Source: Paenibacillus sinopodophylli
GTDB lineage: Bacteria > Bacillota > Bacilli > Paenibacillales > Paenibacillaceae
Assembly: GCF_005930355.1 (NCBI RefSeq)
Contig: NZ_VDBO01000011.1
Coordinates: 30,807-94,806 of the forward strand
Reading direction: 5' to 3'
Length of the DNA: 64,000 nucleotides
A program made the translations under genes and the position numbers. Positions 45,592-54,942 of the stretch are shown here, piece by piece. Positions within the stretch are counted from its first letter, which is position 1. Every line of letters begins with the position of its first letter. The notes beneath the pieces were generated by a model. That model was not told the origin of the DNA. It was given only the letters and a program-made list of their open reading frames with translations, and did no database searches.

Positions 45592-46410
45592 ATGAGCAAA
45601 TGGAAAAAAAGAGTACTAGAGCTGATTTCCTTGGTTCTAAGTGGAATCGTAGCAATACCCTTATACATGGTTATTGTGAACTCTCTTAAAAATCAAAGCG
45701 ATGCAGCAGACCTAAAGTTGACACTGCCTAAAGATTGGTCAGGATTTAATAATTATACAGAGGTATTTAGAATTGCACGTATTCCACAAGCGTTCTGGAT
45801 TACACTGCTCATAACCGTTGTATCTGTTGTCCTTATTATTATCGTTTGTGCAGTTGCCGCCTTTGTTATTGAACGCAGGGATAGCCGTCTTATGAGACTG
45901 TTGCAGCACGTTCTAATAGCGGGAATGATCCTTCCTGGCTCTATTATTACGACCTACTATTTAATGCAATCGCTGCATCTCATTCGTACGCTTACGGGAA
46001 TTGTTTTACTTTATGTTGCGACCAATTTCCCATTCATGACTTATTTGTATATTTCATTTCTTCGAGGTGTGCCTAGAGAGCTCGACGAAGCGGCTATTAT
46101 CGATGGAGTTGGAAGATTTAAGTTATTTTTCAAAATTCTCTTTCCGTTATTAATGCCAGTCAATGCCTCTGTTGTCGTCCTTTCATCCATGAACATTTGG
46201 AATGATTTTCAAACGCCATTTTATTTTCTGAATACGGCAAGTCGATTTACGTTAAGCATGACCATTTATTTCTTCTTTGGTCAACATTCCAGTGACTGGA
46301 ATTTGGTGTTTGCCAATATTGTAATTGTCTCGTTGCCCGTTATTTTGTTGTATATATTCGTGCAAAAATATATTGTTTCGGGTCTTACTGCTGGTGCAGT
46401 TAAGGGTTAA
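45592..46410 (+). CDS. CUT1 sugar ABC permease (MalG/UgpE type)
   Basis: 272 residues, ATG behind AAGGGTGATC. Six membrane helices; EAA loop DEAAIIDGVGRFKLFFKILF with the invariant Gly. It ends KYIVSGLTAGAVKG, the usual MalG-like C-terminus. Second half of the transporter. Confidence 0.93.
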   Translation: MSKWKKRVLELISLVLSGIVAIPLYMVIVNSLKNQSDAADLKLTLPKDWSGFNNYTEVFRIARIPQAFWITLLITVVSVVLIIIVCAVAAFVIERRDSRLMRLLQHVLIAGMILPGSIITTYYLMQSLHLIRTLTGIVLLYVATNFPFMTYLYISFLRGVPRELDEAAIIDGVGRFKLFFKILFPLLMPVNASVVVLSSMNIWNDFQTPFYFLNTASRFTLSMTIYFFFGQHSSDWNLVFANIVIVSLPVILLYIFVQKYIVSGLTAGAVKG

Positions 46411-46456
46411 TAGAGATTGCAATTCATTATAAGAGTAATGGGAGGCGTTTTCTCAA

Positions 46457-49400
46457 ATGATGCAAGCTATGAAAATGATGAAAAATAAACTTCTAACGCT
46501 AACACTCGTTTTAGCCGTATTGGTGGCTACTTTTCCATCTTATGTTATTTACGCTGAAGATGATAGTGGTGTTAATACGCCGATTGTGCATTCAACGACA
46601 GAATACTTATGGCTAGAAGGAGAGAATGCACAAGCCTACGACGGAGGCTATCAAGTTGTTGGAGAAGGGGCTTCCAGCGGAGCCAGTTATCTGAAATTAT
46701 ATACTGATGATACAGATACCGTTGCTACGGCGGGCTATCAATTGGATATTCCAGCAACAGCTAAATATGACATATGGGTACTCGGTACGCCTGGAGATAA
46801 CATATGGCTGTCCGCTTACAATTGGAAGCTGGATACGGGTGCTTACAGTGCTGTTGGCTCATCTTACGGAGAAAGCGTATTTACGACACCGGATGGCATG
46901 CCATTCTATTGGACTAAGCTCAGCTCAACTGATCTGGAGCAGGGTCAGCACGATTTGGGGTTTCAAACGAATGCCCCGAGACAGGGCAATTCGGACGGAT
47001 TATACTCGCAAGGAATTGATGCAGTGGTAGCTGTGCCGCATGCATGGCAATGGATACCTAATGGATTGGAACAGCCTGCGAATATGGTTCTTCCTGAAGC
47101 TGACTCCTTGTGGATAGAAGGAGAGGATACACACTCCTTTAATGGAGGATATGCAGTCGCGGGTGAAAGCGCCTCCAGCGGAGCAAGTTATTTGAAGTTA
47201 TATACTTCTGAAGCGAATACAGTCGCTACGGCAGATTATCAATTGGATATTACAGCAACGGCTAGTTATGATGTTTGGGTATTGGGTACGCCTGGCGATA
47301 ACATATGGTTGTCGGGTTATAAGTGGAAGCTGGATGCGGGTGCCTACAGCGCTGCTGGCGAAGCTTTCGGAGAAAGTGTATATGGTACACCGGAAGGCAT
47401 GCCTTTTTATTGGATTAAGCTAAGCTCCTTGTATTTGGAGCAGGGCCAGCACGATTTAGCTTTTCTAACGGATGCCCCGAGGCAAGGTACGCCGGATGGT
47501 TTATATTCGCAAGGAATTGATGCAGTGGTGGTCGTGCCGCAGGTATGGGAATGGACACCTAATGGATTGGAACCTCCTGCACCCAAACCGATCATTCCTC
47601 CTAAATATGTGTGGATGGAAGGCGAAGCTGCTTCTATAACTGGAGAGTATCGTTCGAAATATAATGCTAAGGCAAGCGACAAACAAATTCTCGAAATGTA
47701 TACCATGACACCTGGTGCTACGGGTACAGCGGATTATGAATTCGATATTCCTGAAGCCGGAAGCTATTCCATCTGGGTATTGGCTTCACCTGGAGATAAC
47801 CCATGGCTATCCCCATTTAAGTGGAAGCTGGATGACGCTAGCTATAAAGTCGTCGATTCCCCTTCAGCTAATACGGTGTATGTCACACCAGCAGGATTGC
47901 CTATGTCATGGCAAAAGCTAGGTACATCTGAATTAAGCCAAGGTCAGCATTCGCTGGGCTTCTTAACGGATACGCCAAGGCAGGCCTCTCTAGATGGCTT
48001 GTATTCGCAAGCTATTGATGCTTGGGTTATCGTTCCGGATTCGTGGGGATGGTCTCCGAAAGGCCTTAATAAGCCGTTTAATGGGCAAGAAGTGAAATTT
48101 AGTTACGTTGGCGGCGAACTAGATAAGACCATTGTGCAAAGAGAGGATATATTGACCGTCACCACTACGAATAAGGTGGAAGCAGACTTTAATGGCGAGC
48201 TGTACTTCTTTGCCGATCTGATGCTAAACGAAGAAGTCGTATCACGCGAGGTTGTTCCCTCCGTTAAGAAGAGCTGGACGAACGGGGAAGAAAACGTTCA
48301 GACGATGCAACTGAAAATTCCATTTAATGCACCTGACGGCTCTTACGAGGTAAGAACCGGAATCGTCGATATTCCTTACACGAATGCGCCGGATGGTAAC
48401 GACTCCGTACTCGTACAGTCATTCGCAATGGGTTCAGCTCAAGGGGATGCGCCGGAGCTTAAGGCAGAAATACAGGAATTGATCGTTCCGCAACAAATGA
48501 ACCGAGAGGCGACCCTGCAGGGAACGGCTTCCTTTGAATTGCTGCAAGCTATAGATTTCGATACGACAGCCTATCTGAGCTTCTGGAAAGATGATGTATT
48601 GTGGGGCGTATCGGAGCTTGCTTCCGTGAATACATCTAGCTTGTCTGTCGGTGAAAACAAGGAAGTTGTATTCGATTTTCAGATTCCCAAAGATATTCCA
48701 GCCGCGAGCTATGTTGTCAAATTTGGACTTCATAAGCTGCAAGCGTTACCATCGACACCGAGCTTGACTGTTGTTTCTACCACGGCATCGAGCGATGGCT
48801 ACAAGCCGCTCACGAATGGCAGCTTCGTTGACAAGAAGCTGGGGGAAACCCACTTTTGGTATGCAGACCAAAACCACACGATGATATGGGATGGGGTACC
48901 ATTTGTTCCCATCGGGGGATTGTTTACCTCTGACTATTTGATTTATTTCTCCACAACGGATGCTGCTGCCAACAAAGCGCGTTGGGAAGACGATAAGCGG
49001 GTTTTACAATATATGAAGGCTCAAGGATTAAAGGATTTGTATATCAATGCTGTCGTACATGGGGCTGGAATACCGGCATGGGCATGGCAGTGGCTGCTCG
49101 ATTATCTGGATGAAGAAGGATTTACTTACGGTATTCAATTTAATGCGATCAACCATGGGGACGAGGAAGAGGTCGTTCAGACTGCGTATATGCCTAGGGC
49201 GAGCGACGGGGCTGCGTCACTCAAGGCAGCCAGCGGCGGACAATTCCTGAAGATGTACACCAAAATTCCAGGCTCTAAGGGGACAGCAGATTATTCATTT
49301 CATCTTCCTGCCGCGGGGAACTATGACATTTGGGTGCTAGGCACACCGAATAATCAATCCTATGCTTCCACTTATCAGTGGAAGCTTGATAACGGGGCTT

Positions 49401-52400
49401 ATCAATCAACTGGTGATGCATATGGCGAACCGGTATTCAGTACTATTGAAGCTTTGCAGTTCGGATGGCATAAGCTGGATTCCGTAGAGTTAGCAAGCGG
49501 AACGCATTCACTGGGCTTCTTGACCGACACGCCAAGGCAAAGTGTCAATGACGGCTTATACGCCCAAGGACTCGACGCGATTGCGGTAGTACCTGAAGAT
49601 TGGGCATGGACACCGAGCGGAATCGCTAAACCGAATCATCCAATCAATGACTACGCCTGGATTGAAGCGGAATCAGGGAACGTTAAGGGAGCCTATTTAT
49701 CCGGTTGGTTGAAAGTGGAGGATATTACTCAAAGTGGCGAAGTCTCTCTCATTGTTCCATCCGCTAACGTTCAGAATGCTGTAGCGCCAGCTTCGAGCTT
49801 TAGCATAACGGCTATATCTAATTTGTTTACAGTCGTTAACCCTAAGACGGGGGAAGTGGTCGCCTCGGGCAAAGGGACGGTGGAGAAGCAAAGCGGCAGC
49901 ATGCTTGAATTTAAGGCCGATGTCACGGTGCCGACTTTAAGCGAGGGTACTTATACGGTTTACTTTACTCCGCAGGTCAAATACAAGAGTCACGTACTGG
50001 TCAATATCTGGGATAAGGGAGATCTCTTTCTTGATAAAATCAAGAGCCATGTCAGTAAGTTAAGGCTCGGACCTAACTTCCGGTTATTCGTGGACCCGGT
50101 CAATAACGAATCGGGCGTATATGCCGAGAACGAGAGCATGTTGATTGATTCGCCTGTCTATCGCGCTCAATTTATTACGTGGCTGAATAATCGTTATTCC
50201 ACGATTGAGGATTTGAATGAGGCGTGGAAAATGCTGACACCACTGCCTTCCTTCGAAACGGCAGCACGACTCGTTCCTATCGTGAGGGGGGAAAGGGAAG
50301 ATGCTTGGAAAAACCAGCTTTTGCTAGTCGATTCAGCATCTCCTGATGCTACGTATAAGGCGGATGCCTATCAGGGTCGATTGTGGGATGATTATGCGGA
50401 TTTCCGGGACGATTCCTTTAACGATTATCAAATGGAGGTTGCCGACGCTATTAATGAAATTGTTTCCATACCTGTTATTTATAAATACGTTTCAAGCCAA
50501 AGGAAGTATTTTATCAACCATCAACAAGCCGGCGGTTTTCAAGGCATAGGTGGAGAAGTATACGGAAATTCCGAGTATTTGGTAAGGGAGCGGGCAGGAT
50601 ATCCTTACTCCGCAGCCGAACAGTCTGCGCAAACGATGTGGCTGATTACAACCGAAACACAGTTAGATGAGAATATGGAGCAGAAGTATAATTCGGGTGT
50701 GAAAGGCTATCCAGATCAGCAAACGATGTACAATCATTTCGATAATTTGATCAAGAGCGGCTCGAAAGGCATTTATGATTTCTTGCTCAATTGCAGCTAT
50801 CATACAGCCTGTACCGAAGCGTATGCCTATTACACAGCCAAGCCTATTCAATTTGAATGGCTGGACGAATATCGGACGAATCTATTAGCTCCAGATTCGC
50901 TAGCTGAGCTGGTTGATTATCGTCCGGAGGTATATTATGCCTATCCTGCAGGAGAAATGTGGTGGGGACCTAACAGACGTAATGTCGTATTGCCTGGCAA
51001 TGACTATCAGGGTGGAGCTACGCTTACGACTGCAAATGACAAATGGGTGCTGCCTACATTCGATCCTAAGGTGAAAACCGACGTACTGCTCGTCAATCTC
51101 GAGGATGATCCAGCGACTACGGTTTATGGAAAAGCATTGCTGGAGTTAGGGAGCTTAAAGGATGGAACGCGGGATACCGTCTATATGGGTTATCGCCGAA
51201 ATTTAGGCGCATTGCCGGAGATTGATAGCTATTTCACGAACGAATTTACAACGTTAGAGAATGGGACGGTCGTTCAGGTCCTGAATCCGCAAGCAAGTGC
51301 TACTGCTGAGATTGTATATCAGACGGCCGAAGGCAAAGTATGGGCACTCAGGGACGGAAATCTTTGGATTATTGGCGATACAAATTGGATACAAAGCTTT
51401 GAAGGCAAGGAGCCGAAAGGAACGGCCAAGTACATTGATCAGTTGGATTTTGCAGCTGTAAATGGTACACCGCCGACACCATCGCCATCACCAACAACGC
51501 CGACACCAACACCAACACCGACAAGCAACAATGGCAATAAAACAAGTCGTTTTGTGGTCGATGAGGGCAAGGTGATTGTAGAGTTTGGCAGCAATGAAAC
51601 TATCTTCTCAGTACCCATGGAGAAAGTGGGTAATCTTCCTGTGCAGGTGAAATCGGGAGCAGCCGTATTTACGATTAGTCCAGCCGTACTTAGCAGGCTA
51701 TCGGAGCAGGCGGGGGCAGCATCGGGCGCTATTCTCGAGGTTCAAATGTTGCCTGTAGTAGATTCGAATATCTCGAATTCTCCAGTACTGGGAGGGAAAG
51801 CGCGAGTAGTAGTCGCAGGCCGGATTTATGAGCTTAGCATTACGTTAACGAAGCTAGATGGAACGGTTTATACAGCTGAACAAGTATCGGGTGACGTGGA
51901 AATTTCACTGCCTTTTACAACGGGATTGGATCAGGATCTTCTAGGCATTTATTTCTACAACGAGTCTACTAAGCAATGGGAATATGTAGGCGGAACGGTA
52001 GATAAGGTTACGGATACGATAAAGGTCCAGCTGAAGCATCTTAGCAAATACGCGGTGCTGGAGTATAAGAAGACTTTCGAGGATGTCCCAGCAGCACATT
52101 GGGCCGCTAGAACACTTCAGGTGCTGGCAGCAAAGCATCTTGTAACCGGAGTGACCGAAACCATATTCAAGCCTGCAACTTTGACGACCCGAGCAGAATT
52201 CACTGCGCTTCTGGTTCGGGCATTAGATCTTGAGCCCTCAGACATAGCTACAGGATTTAAGGATGTTAAAGCGGATTCGTGGTACGCGAAAAGCCTTCAA
52301 GCTGCTGTAGCTGCGGGTATTGTTACAGGAATAAGCGAAGATAGCTTCGGGCCGAATCAACCCATCACACGTGCAGAAATAGCCGTTCTAATGGGAAGAG

Positions 52401-52606
52401 CGCTTAAGTTAACAGGGAATACCGCTAGCGGTGATCTGTTCTCCGATACGCAAGAAATACCAAGCTGGGCAGTATCTTATGTAAGGGAGCTTAAGCTTGC
52501 AGGCCTTGTGCAAGGCAGAACAAACAATCGTTTCGAACCACAGGAAAAGGCAACGAGGGCGGAAGCGGCAACCTTTATATTTGCCATCATCAAGGATAAG
52601 AACTAA
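46457..52606 (+). CDS. Giant SLH-anchored glycoside hydrolase with CBM modules interrupting a GH42-like barrel
   Basis: 2049 residues. Signal peptide 1-33. Three CBM-like modules at about 51-210, 217-373 and 384-540, each opening with a WxEGE motif and sharing WVLGTPGDN, KWKLD and YSQGIDA. A beta region (about 545-785) leads to the start of a TIM barrel (HTMIWDGVPFVPIGG, 800-900). A fourth CBM copy (about 904-1060) is inserted there. The barrel resumes (1150-1500) with FVDPVNNESG (about 1213, possible acid/base Glu) and WLITTETQLDEN (about 1398, possible nucleophile). A Pro/Thr linker (1672-1692), a pre-SLH module and three SLH domains from 1874, 1934 and 1995 follow. It would cut the polysaccharide at the cell surface and feed the adjacent transporter. 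The family assignment is tentative. Confidence 0.85.
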   Translation: MMQAMKMMKNKLLTLTLVLAVLVATFPSYVIYAEDDSGVNTPIVHSTTEYLWLEGENAQAYDGGYQVVGEGASSGASYLKLYTDDTDTVATAGYQLDIPATAKYDIWVLGTPGDNIWLSAYNWKLDTGAYSAVGSSYGESVFTTPDGMPFYWTKLSSTDLEQGQHDLGFQTNAPRQGNSDGLYSQGIDAVVAVPHAWQWIPNGLEQPANMVLPEADSLWIEGEDTHSFNGGYAVAGESASSGASYLKLYTSEANTVATADYQLDITATASYDVWVLGTPGDNIWLSGYKWKLDAGAYSAAGEAFGESVYGTPEGMPFYWIKLSSLYLEQGQHDLAFLTDAPRQGTPDGLYSQGIDAVVVVPQVWEWTPNGLEPPAPKPIIPPKYVWMEGEAASITGEYRSKYNAKASDKQILEMYTMTPGATGTADYEFDIPEAGSYSIWVLASPGDNPWLSPFKWKLDDASYKVVDSPSANTVYVTPAGLPMSWQKLGTSELSQGQHSLGFLTDTPRQASLDGLYSQAIDAWVIVPDSWGWSPKGLNKPFNGQEVKFSYVGGELDKTIVQREDILTVTTTNKVEADFNGELYFFADLMLNEEVVSREVVPSVKKSWTNGEENVQTMQLKIPFNAPDGSYEVRTGIVDIPYTNAPDGNDSVLVQSFAMGSAQGDAPELKAEIQELIVPQQMNREATLQGTASFELLQAIDFDTTAYLSFWKDDVLWGVSELASVNTSSLSVGENKEVVFDFQIPKDIPAASYVVKFGLHKLQALPSTPSLTVVSTTASSDGYKPLTNGSFVDKKLGETHFWYADQNHTMIWDGVPFVPIGGLFTSDYLIYFSTTDAAANKARWEDDKRVLQYMKAQGLKDLYINAVVHGAGIPAWAWQWLLDYLDEEGFTYGIQFNAINHGDEEEVVQTAYMPRASDGAASLKAASGGQFLKMYTKIPGSKGTADYSFHLPAAGNYDIWVLGTPNNQSYASTYQWKLDNGAYQSTGDAYGEPVFSTIEALQFGWHKLDSVELASGTHSLGFLTDTPRQSVNDGLYAQGLDAIAVVPEDWAWTPSGIAKPNHPINDYAWIEAESGNVKGAYLSGWLKVEDITQSGEVSLIVPSANVQNAVAPASSFSITAISNLFTVVNPKTGEVVASGKGTVEKQSGSMLEFKADVTVPTLSEGTYTVYFTPQVKYKSHVLVNIWDKGDLFLDKIKSHVSKLRLGPNFRLFVDPVNNESGVYAENESMLIDSPVYRAQFITWLNNRYSTIEDLNEAWKMLTPLPSFETAARLVPIVRGEREDAWKNQLLLVDSASPDATYKADAYQGRLWDDYADFRDDSFNDYQMEVADAINEIVSIPVIYKYVSSQRKYFINHQQAGGFQGIGGEVYGNSEYLVRERAGYPYSAAEQSAQTMWLITTETQLDENMEQKYNSGVKGYPDQQTMYNHFDNLIKSGSKGIYDFLLNCSYHTACTEAYAYYTAKPIQFEWLDEYRTNLLAPDSLAELVDYRPEVYYAYPAGEMWWGPNRRNVVLPGNDYQGGATLTTANDKWVLPTFDPKVKTDVLLVNLEDDPATTVYGKALLELGSLKDGTRDTVYMGYRRNLGALPEIDSYFTNEFTTLENGTVVQVLNPQASATAEIVYQTAEGKVWALRDGNLWIIGDTNWIQSFEGKEPKGTAKYIDQLDFAAVNGTPPTPSPSPTTPTPTPTPTSNNGNKTSRFVVDEGKVIVEFGSNETIFSVPMEKVGNLPVQVKSGAAVFTISPAVLSRLSEQAGAASGAILEVQMLPVVDSNISNSPVLGGKARVVVAGRIYELSITLTKLDGTVYTAEQVSGDVEISLPFTTGLDQDLLGIYFYNESTKQWEYVGGTVDKVTDTIKVQLKHLSKYAVLEYKKTFEDVPAAHWAARTLQVLAAKHLVTGVTETIFKPATLTTRAEFTALLVRALDLEPSDIATGFKDVKADSWYAKSLQAAVAAGIVTGISEDSFGPNQPITRAEIAVLMGRALKLTGNTASGDLFSDTQEIPSWAVSYVRELKLAGLVQGRTNNRFEPQEKATRAEAATFIFAIIKDKN

Positions 52607-52613
52607 GCCGGTT

Positions 52614-52653
52614 AGGGTAGCGGCCTCATAGTCCTTCGTGAGGCCGCTACCCT
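52614..52653 (+). terminator. Strong intercistronic hairpin
   Basis: AGGGTAGCGGCCTCA and TGAGGCCGCTACCCT form a perfect 15-bp stem with a 10-base loop and no T run. It probably tunes or partly ends transcription between the SLH enzyme and the GH42 gene. Confidence 0.65.
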
Positions 52654-52716
52654 CCGCTTCATTTAAAGCAGCTCATTTGGGCAACAGGTTACTCATCATA
52701 AATACGAGGTGTTAGT

Positions 52717-54873
52717 ATGTCGGAAGCAGGTTTCATTCCTTTTGGTTTTCAGTATTACCGTTCCCCAACTCCTTACCGGGATCAATGGGAAGAGGATTTA
52801 CGCAACCTATCCCAAATGGGATTCAATTGCGTAAAGTTCTGGGTGCAGTGGCGGGCGAGCCATCCAGCCGAAAACGCTTTTGTGTTTGACGATATTCGAG
52901 AGCTAATGGATATAGCAGGCCGCAATGGATTAAAGGTTGTGCTAAACACCCTATTTGACGTCGCTCCAGCGTGGTTTTACAAGAAATATCCAGATTCCAA
53001 AATGATTACATCAGATGGAACAGTTATTGAACCGAGAGCATTAAGTTACCGACAAATAGGTGGAGCTCCTGGTCCTTGTTATCATCATGCGCCGGGACAA
53101 CTGGAGAAAGACAAGTTTTTGGCGGAAGCGGTAAAGGCGTTTAGAGATCATCCTGCTTTGTGGGTATGGGATTTATGGAACGAACCTGAGCTGACAGCAG
53201 GAATTAAACGTGAGCTGTCCTTTGATAATCAGGTTTGTTATTGCGAGCATTCTTTGCAAGCATTCGGAGGATGGCTGGAGCATAAATATGGCACGCTTGA
53301 AGCCCTTAATTACAAATGGCAGCGTACCTATCAGAATTGGGATGAAATTGAACCCCCTCGCGGGCAAGCTGTATTTAACGATATGGTCGATTGGCGCTTG
53401 TTTATGTCAGATGCTTTAACGGATGACTTGAAATGTCGCATAGCGGTAGTCAAGCAACTCGATACCGTCCACCCTGTGATGGTGCACACCGTTCCCTCTC
53501 CGATTTTTAATCTCATTACGGCAGGGTCGGATGATTTCAAATTGGCGGAGCCTTGCGACTTATTCGGTAATAGCTTGGGATCGTCAGCCTGGTCAGCGGA
53601 CCTCTTGATCTCAGCGGCGAAGGGAAAGCCGATTATTAATTCGGAAATTCATGCGTTGCCTGGAAATACGGCACTCAAACCACAAAAGCTTTCATGGCAA
53701 GAGCTGAAAAAACATATATTAATCCCACTCGCTAGAGGCATTAGCGGTTTTTTATTCTGGCAATACCGCCCGGAAGTGCTTGGACATGAGGCGCCAGCAT
53801 GGGGAAGCACTTACCTGGATGGAAGTGAGACACCATGGCTGAGAGAAATGGCGAGCTTAAACGAGACGATTCAAGCGAATCGCAATCCATTGCTGTGTTC
53901 AAAAAGACCGTCGGATGGAATTGCAATTTTGTTCAGCTCGGAAAACCAAATTGCTAATTTCTCCGTTTACGCGCATTTGGATACCTATACGGATTCCGTG
54001 CAAGGAGCACATAAGCTTCTGCATGATTTGAACTATAAGGTCGAATTTATTCATGACCATGATATTTCGAAAGAGGAATTGGCCAAGTATAAATGCCTGT
54101 GGATGCCTTATCCGCTCTATTTAAACAAACAAATGACGGATGTCATTCGTGAGTGGGTAAGCGAAGGCGGAATTGTTCTATCCGAATGCTCCTTTGGAGC
54201 CTTGCAGGCGGAGGATGGCACGCATAGCTATCAAGTGCCTGGCTATGGATTTGATGAGGTATTTGGAATACGTGAAACGTGGATTCATTCTATAGAAAAT
54301 TTAGATCATAGCTATCATAATGTTACGGTTCAATCCAAGCAGAAAATTCCATTGAACAGTGCGCTTGGATATGATCCTGCTCAAGGTTCCTACTACAAAA
54401 CGGAAATTGAGCTGCTAAGGGATGTAAGAGTTGCCGCTACGTTCAGCGAAGATAGCTCGGCTGCCGTAACCGTTGCAGATTACGGGAAAGGGAGAGCGGT
54501 TTGGATAGGTACCTTACTCGGCGCATCCTATTGGCAAGAAGAGGATAGGAGTACGCTCGAATTCTTGGGGAAAATAATGGAGGAAGAGCTTGGTTTGGAG
54601 CCGTATGTGAAGGTTCATGGCGGTCAGGCTCGTGCGGATGTTCTGGAATGGAAGCATGATGGCGAAGAGGGAGCCTTTCTATTTGTTCATAACACGACGA
54701 ATAGGGATACGGATTTTACGGTGAGTTTGCCTTTCGCCTATGATGGTGTAACGCCATGGTTCCCAGAAGGAGCTAATACCTTGGTGGAGAACGATGTGAA
54801 CGATTCTATACAACTCTCCCTAAAAGCAGGCGATATTCAAGTGTTTCAATTGCATGAGCCATTTATTCGTTGA
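52717..54873 (+). CDS. GH42-family beta-galactosidase
   Basis: 718 residues, ATG behind GAGGTG. The TIM barrel starts at once (GFQYYRSPTPYRDQWEED, NLSQMGFNCVKFW). The acid/base is Glu156 in WDLWNEPEL and the nucleophile Glu310 in INSEIHALPG, both at expected GH42 positions. The beta-galactosidase trimerisation domain follows (about 390-600; LWMPYPLYL, GGIVLSECSFGAL) and then a C-terminal beta domain. No signal peptide is present, so it is cytoplasmic. It probably removes beta-galactosyl (or alpha-L-arabinopyranosyl) residues from imported oligosaccharides. Next to two GH78 enzymes, it points to a rhamnose/galactose-containing substrate. Confidence 0.9.
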   Translation: MSEAGFIPFGFQYYRSPTPYRDQWEEDLRNLSQMGFNCVKFWVQWRASHPAENAFVFDDIRELMDIAGRNGLKVVLNTLFDVAPAWFYKKYPDSKMITSDGTVIEPRALSYRQIGGAPGPCYHHAPGQLEKDKFLAEAVKAFRDHPALWVWDLWNEPELTAGIKRELSFDNQVCYCEHSLQAFGGWLEHKYGTLEALNYKWQRTYQNWDEIEPPRGQAVFNDMVDWRLFMSDALTDDLKCRIAVVKQLDTVHPVMVHTVPSPIFNLITAGSDDFKLAEPCDLFGNSLGSSAWSADLLISAAKGKPIINSEIHALPGNTALKPQKLSWQELKKHILIPLARGISGFLFWQYRPEVLGHEAPAWGSTYLDGSETPWLREMASLNETIQANRNPLLCSKRPSDGIAILFSSENQIANFSVYAHLDTYTDSVQGAHKLLHDLNYKVEFIHDHDISKEELAKYKCLWMPYPLYLNKQMTDVIREWVSEGGIVLSECSFGALQAEDGTHSYQVPGYGFDEVFGIRETWIHSIENLDHSYHNVTVQSKQKIPLNSALGYDPAQGSYYKTEIELLRDVRVAATFSEDSSAAVTVADYGKGRAVWIGTLLGASYWQEEDRSTLEFLGKIMEEELGLEPYVKVHGGQARADVLEWKHDGEEGAFLFVHNTTNRDTDFTVSLPFAYDGVTPWFPEGANTLVENDVNDSIQLSLKAGDIQVFQLHEPFIR

Positions 54874-54942
54874 TACCATCAGCAGCGCTTTCTGATTTTT
54901 ACAAAAGAACACAATCTAACGAAATGGATGGGGACTTGAACA

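Noticed and set aside
52614..52653. Riboswitch or T-box before the GH42 gene
   Set aside because: It is a single perfect hairpin with no aptamer-like multi-stem structure or antiterminator alternative.
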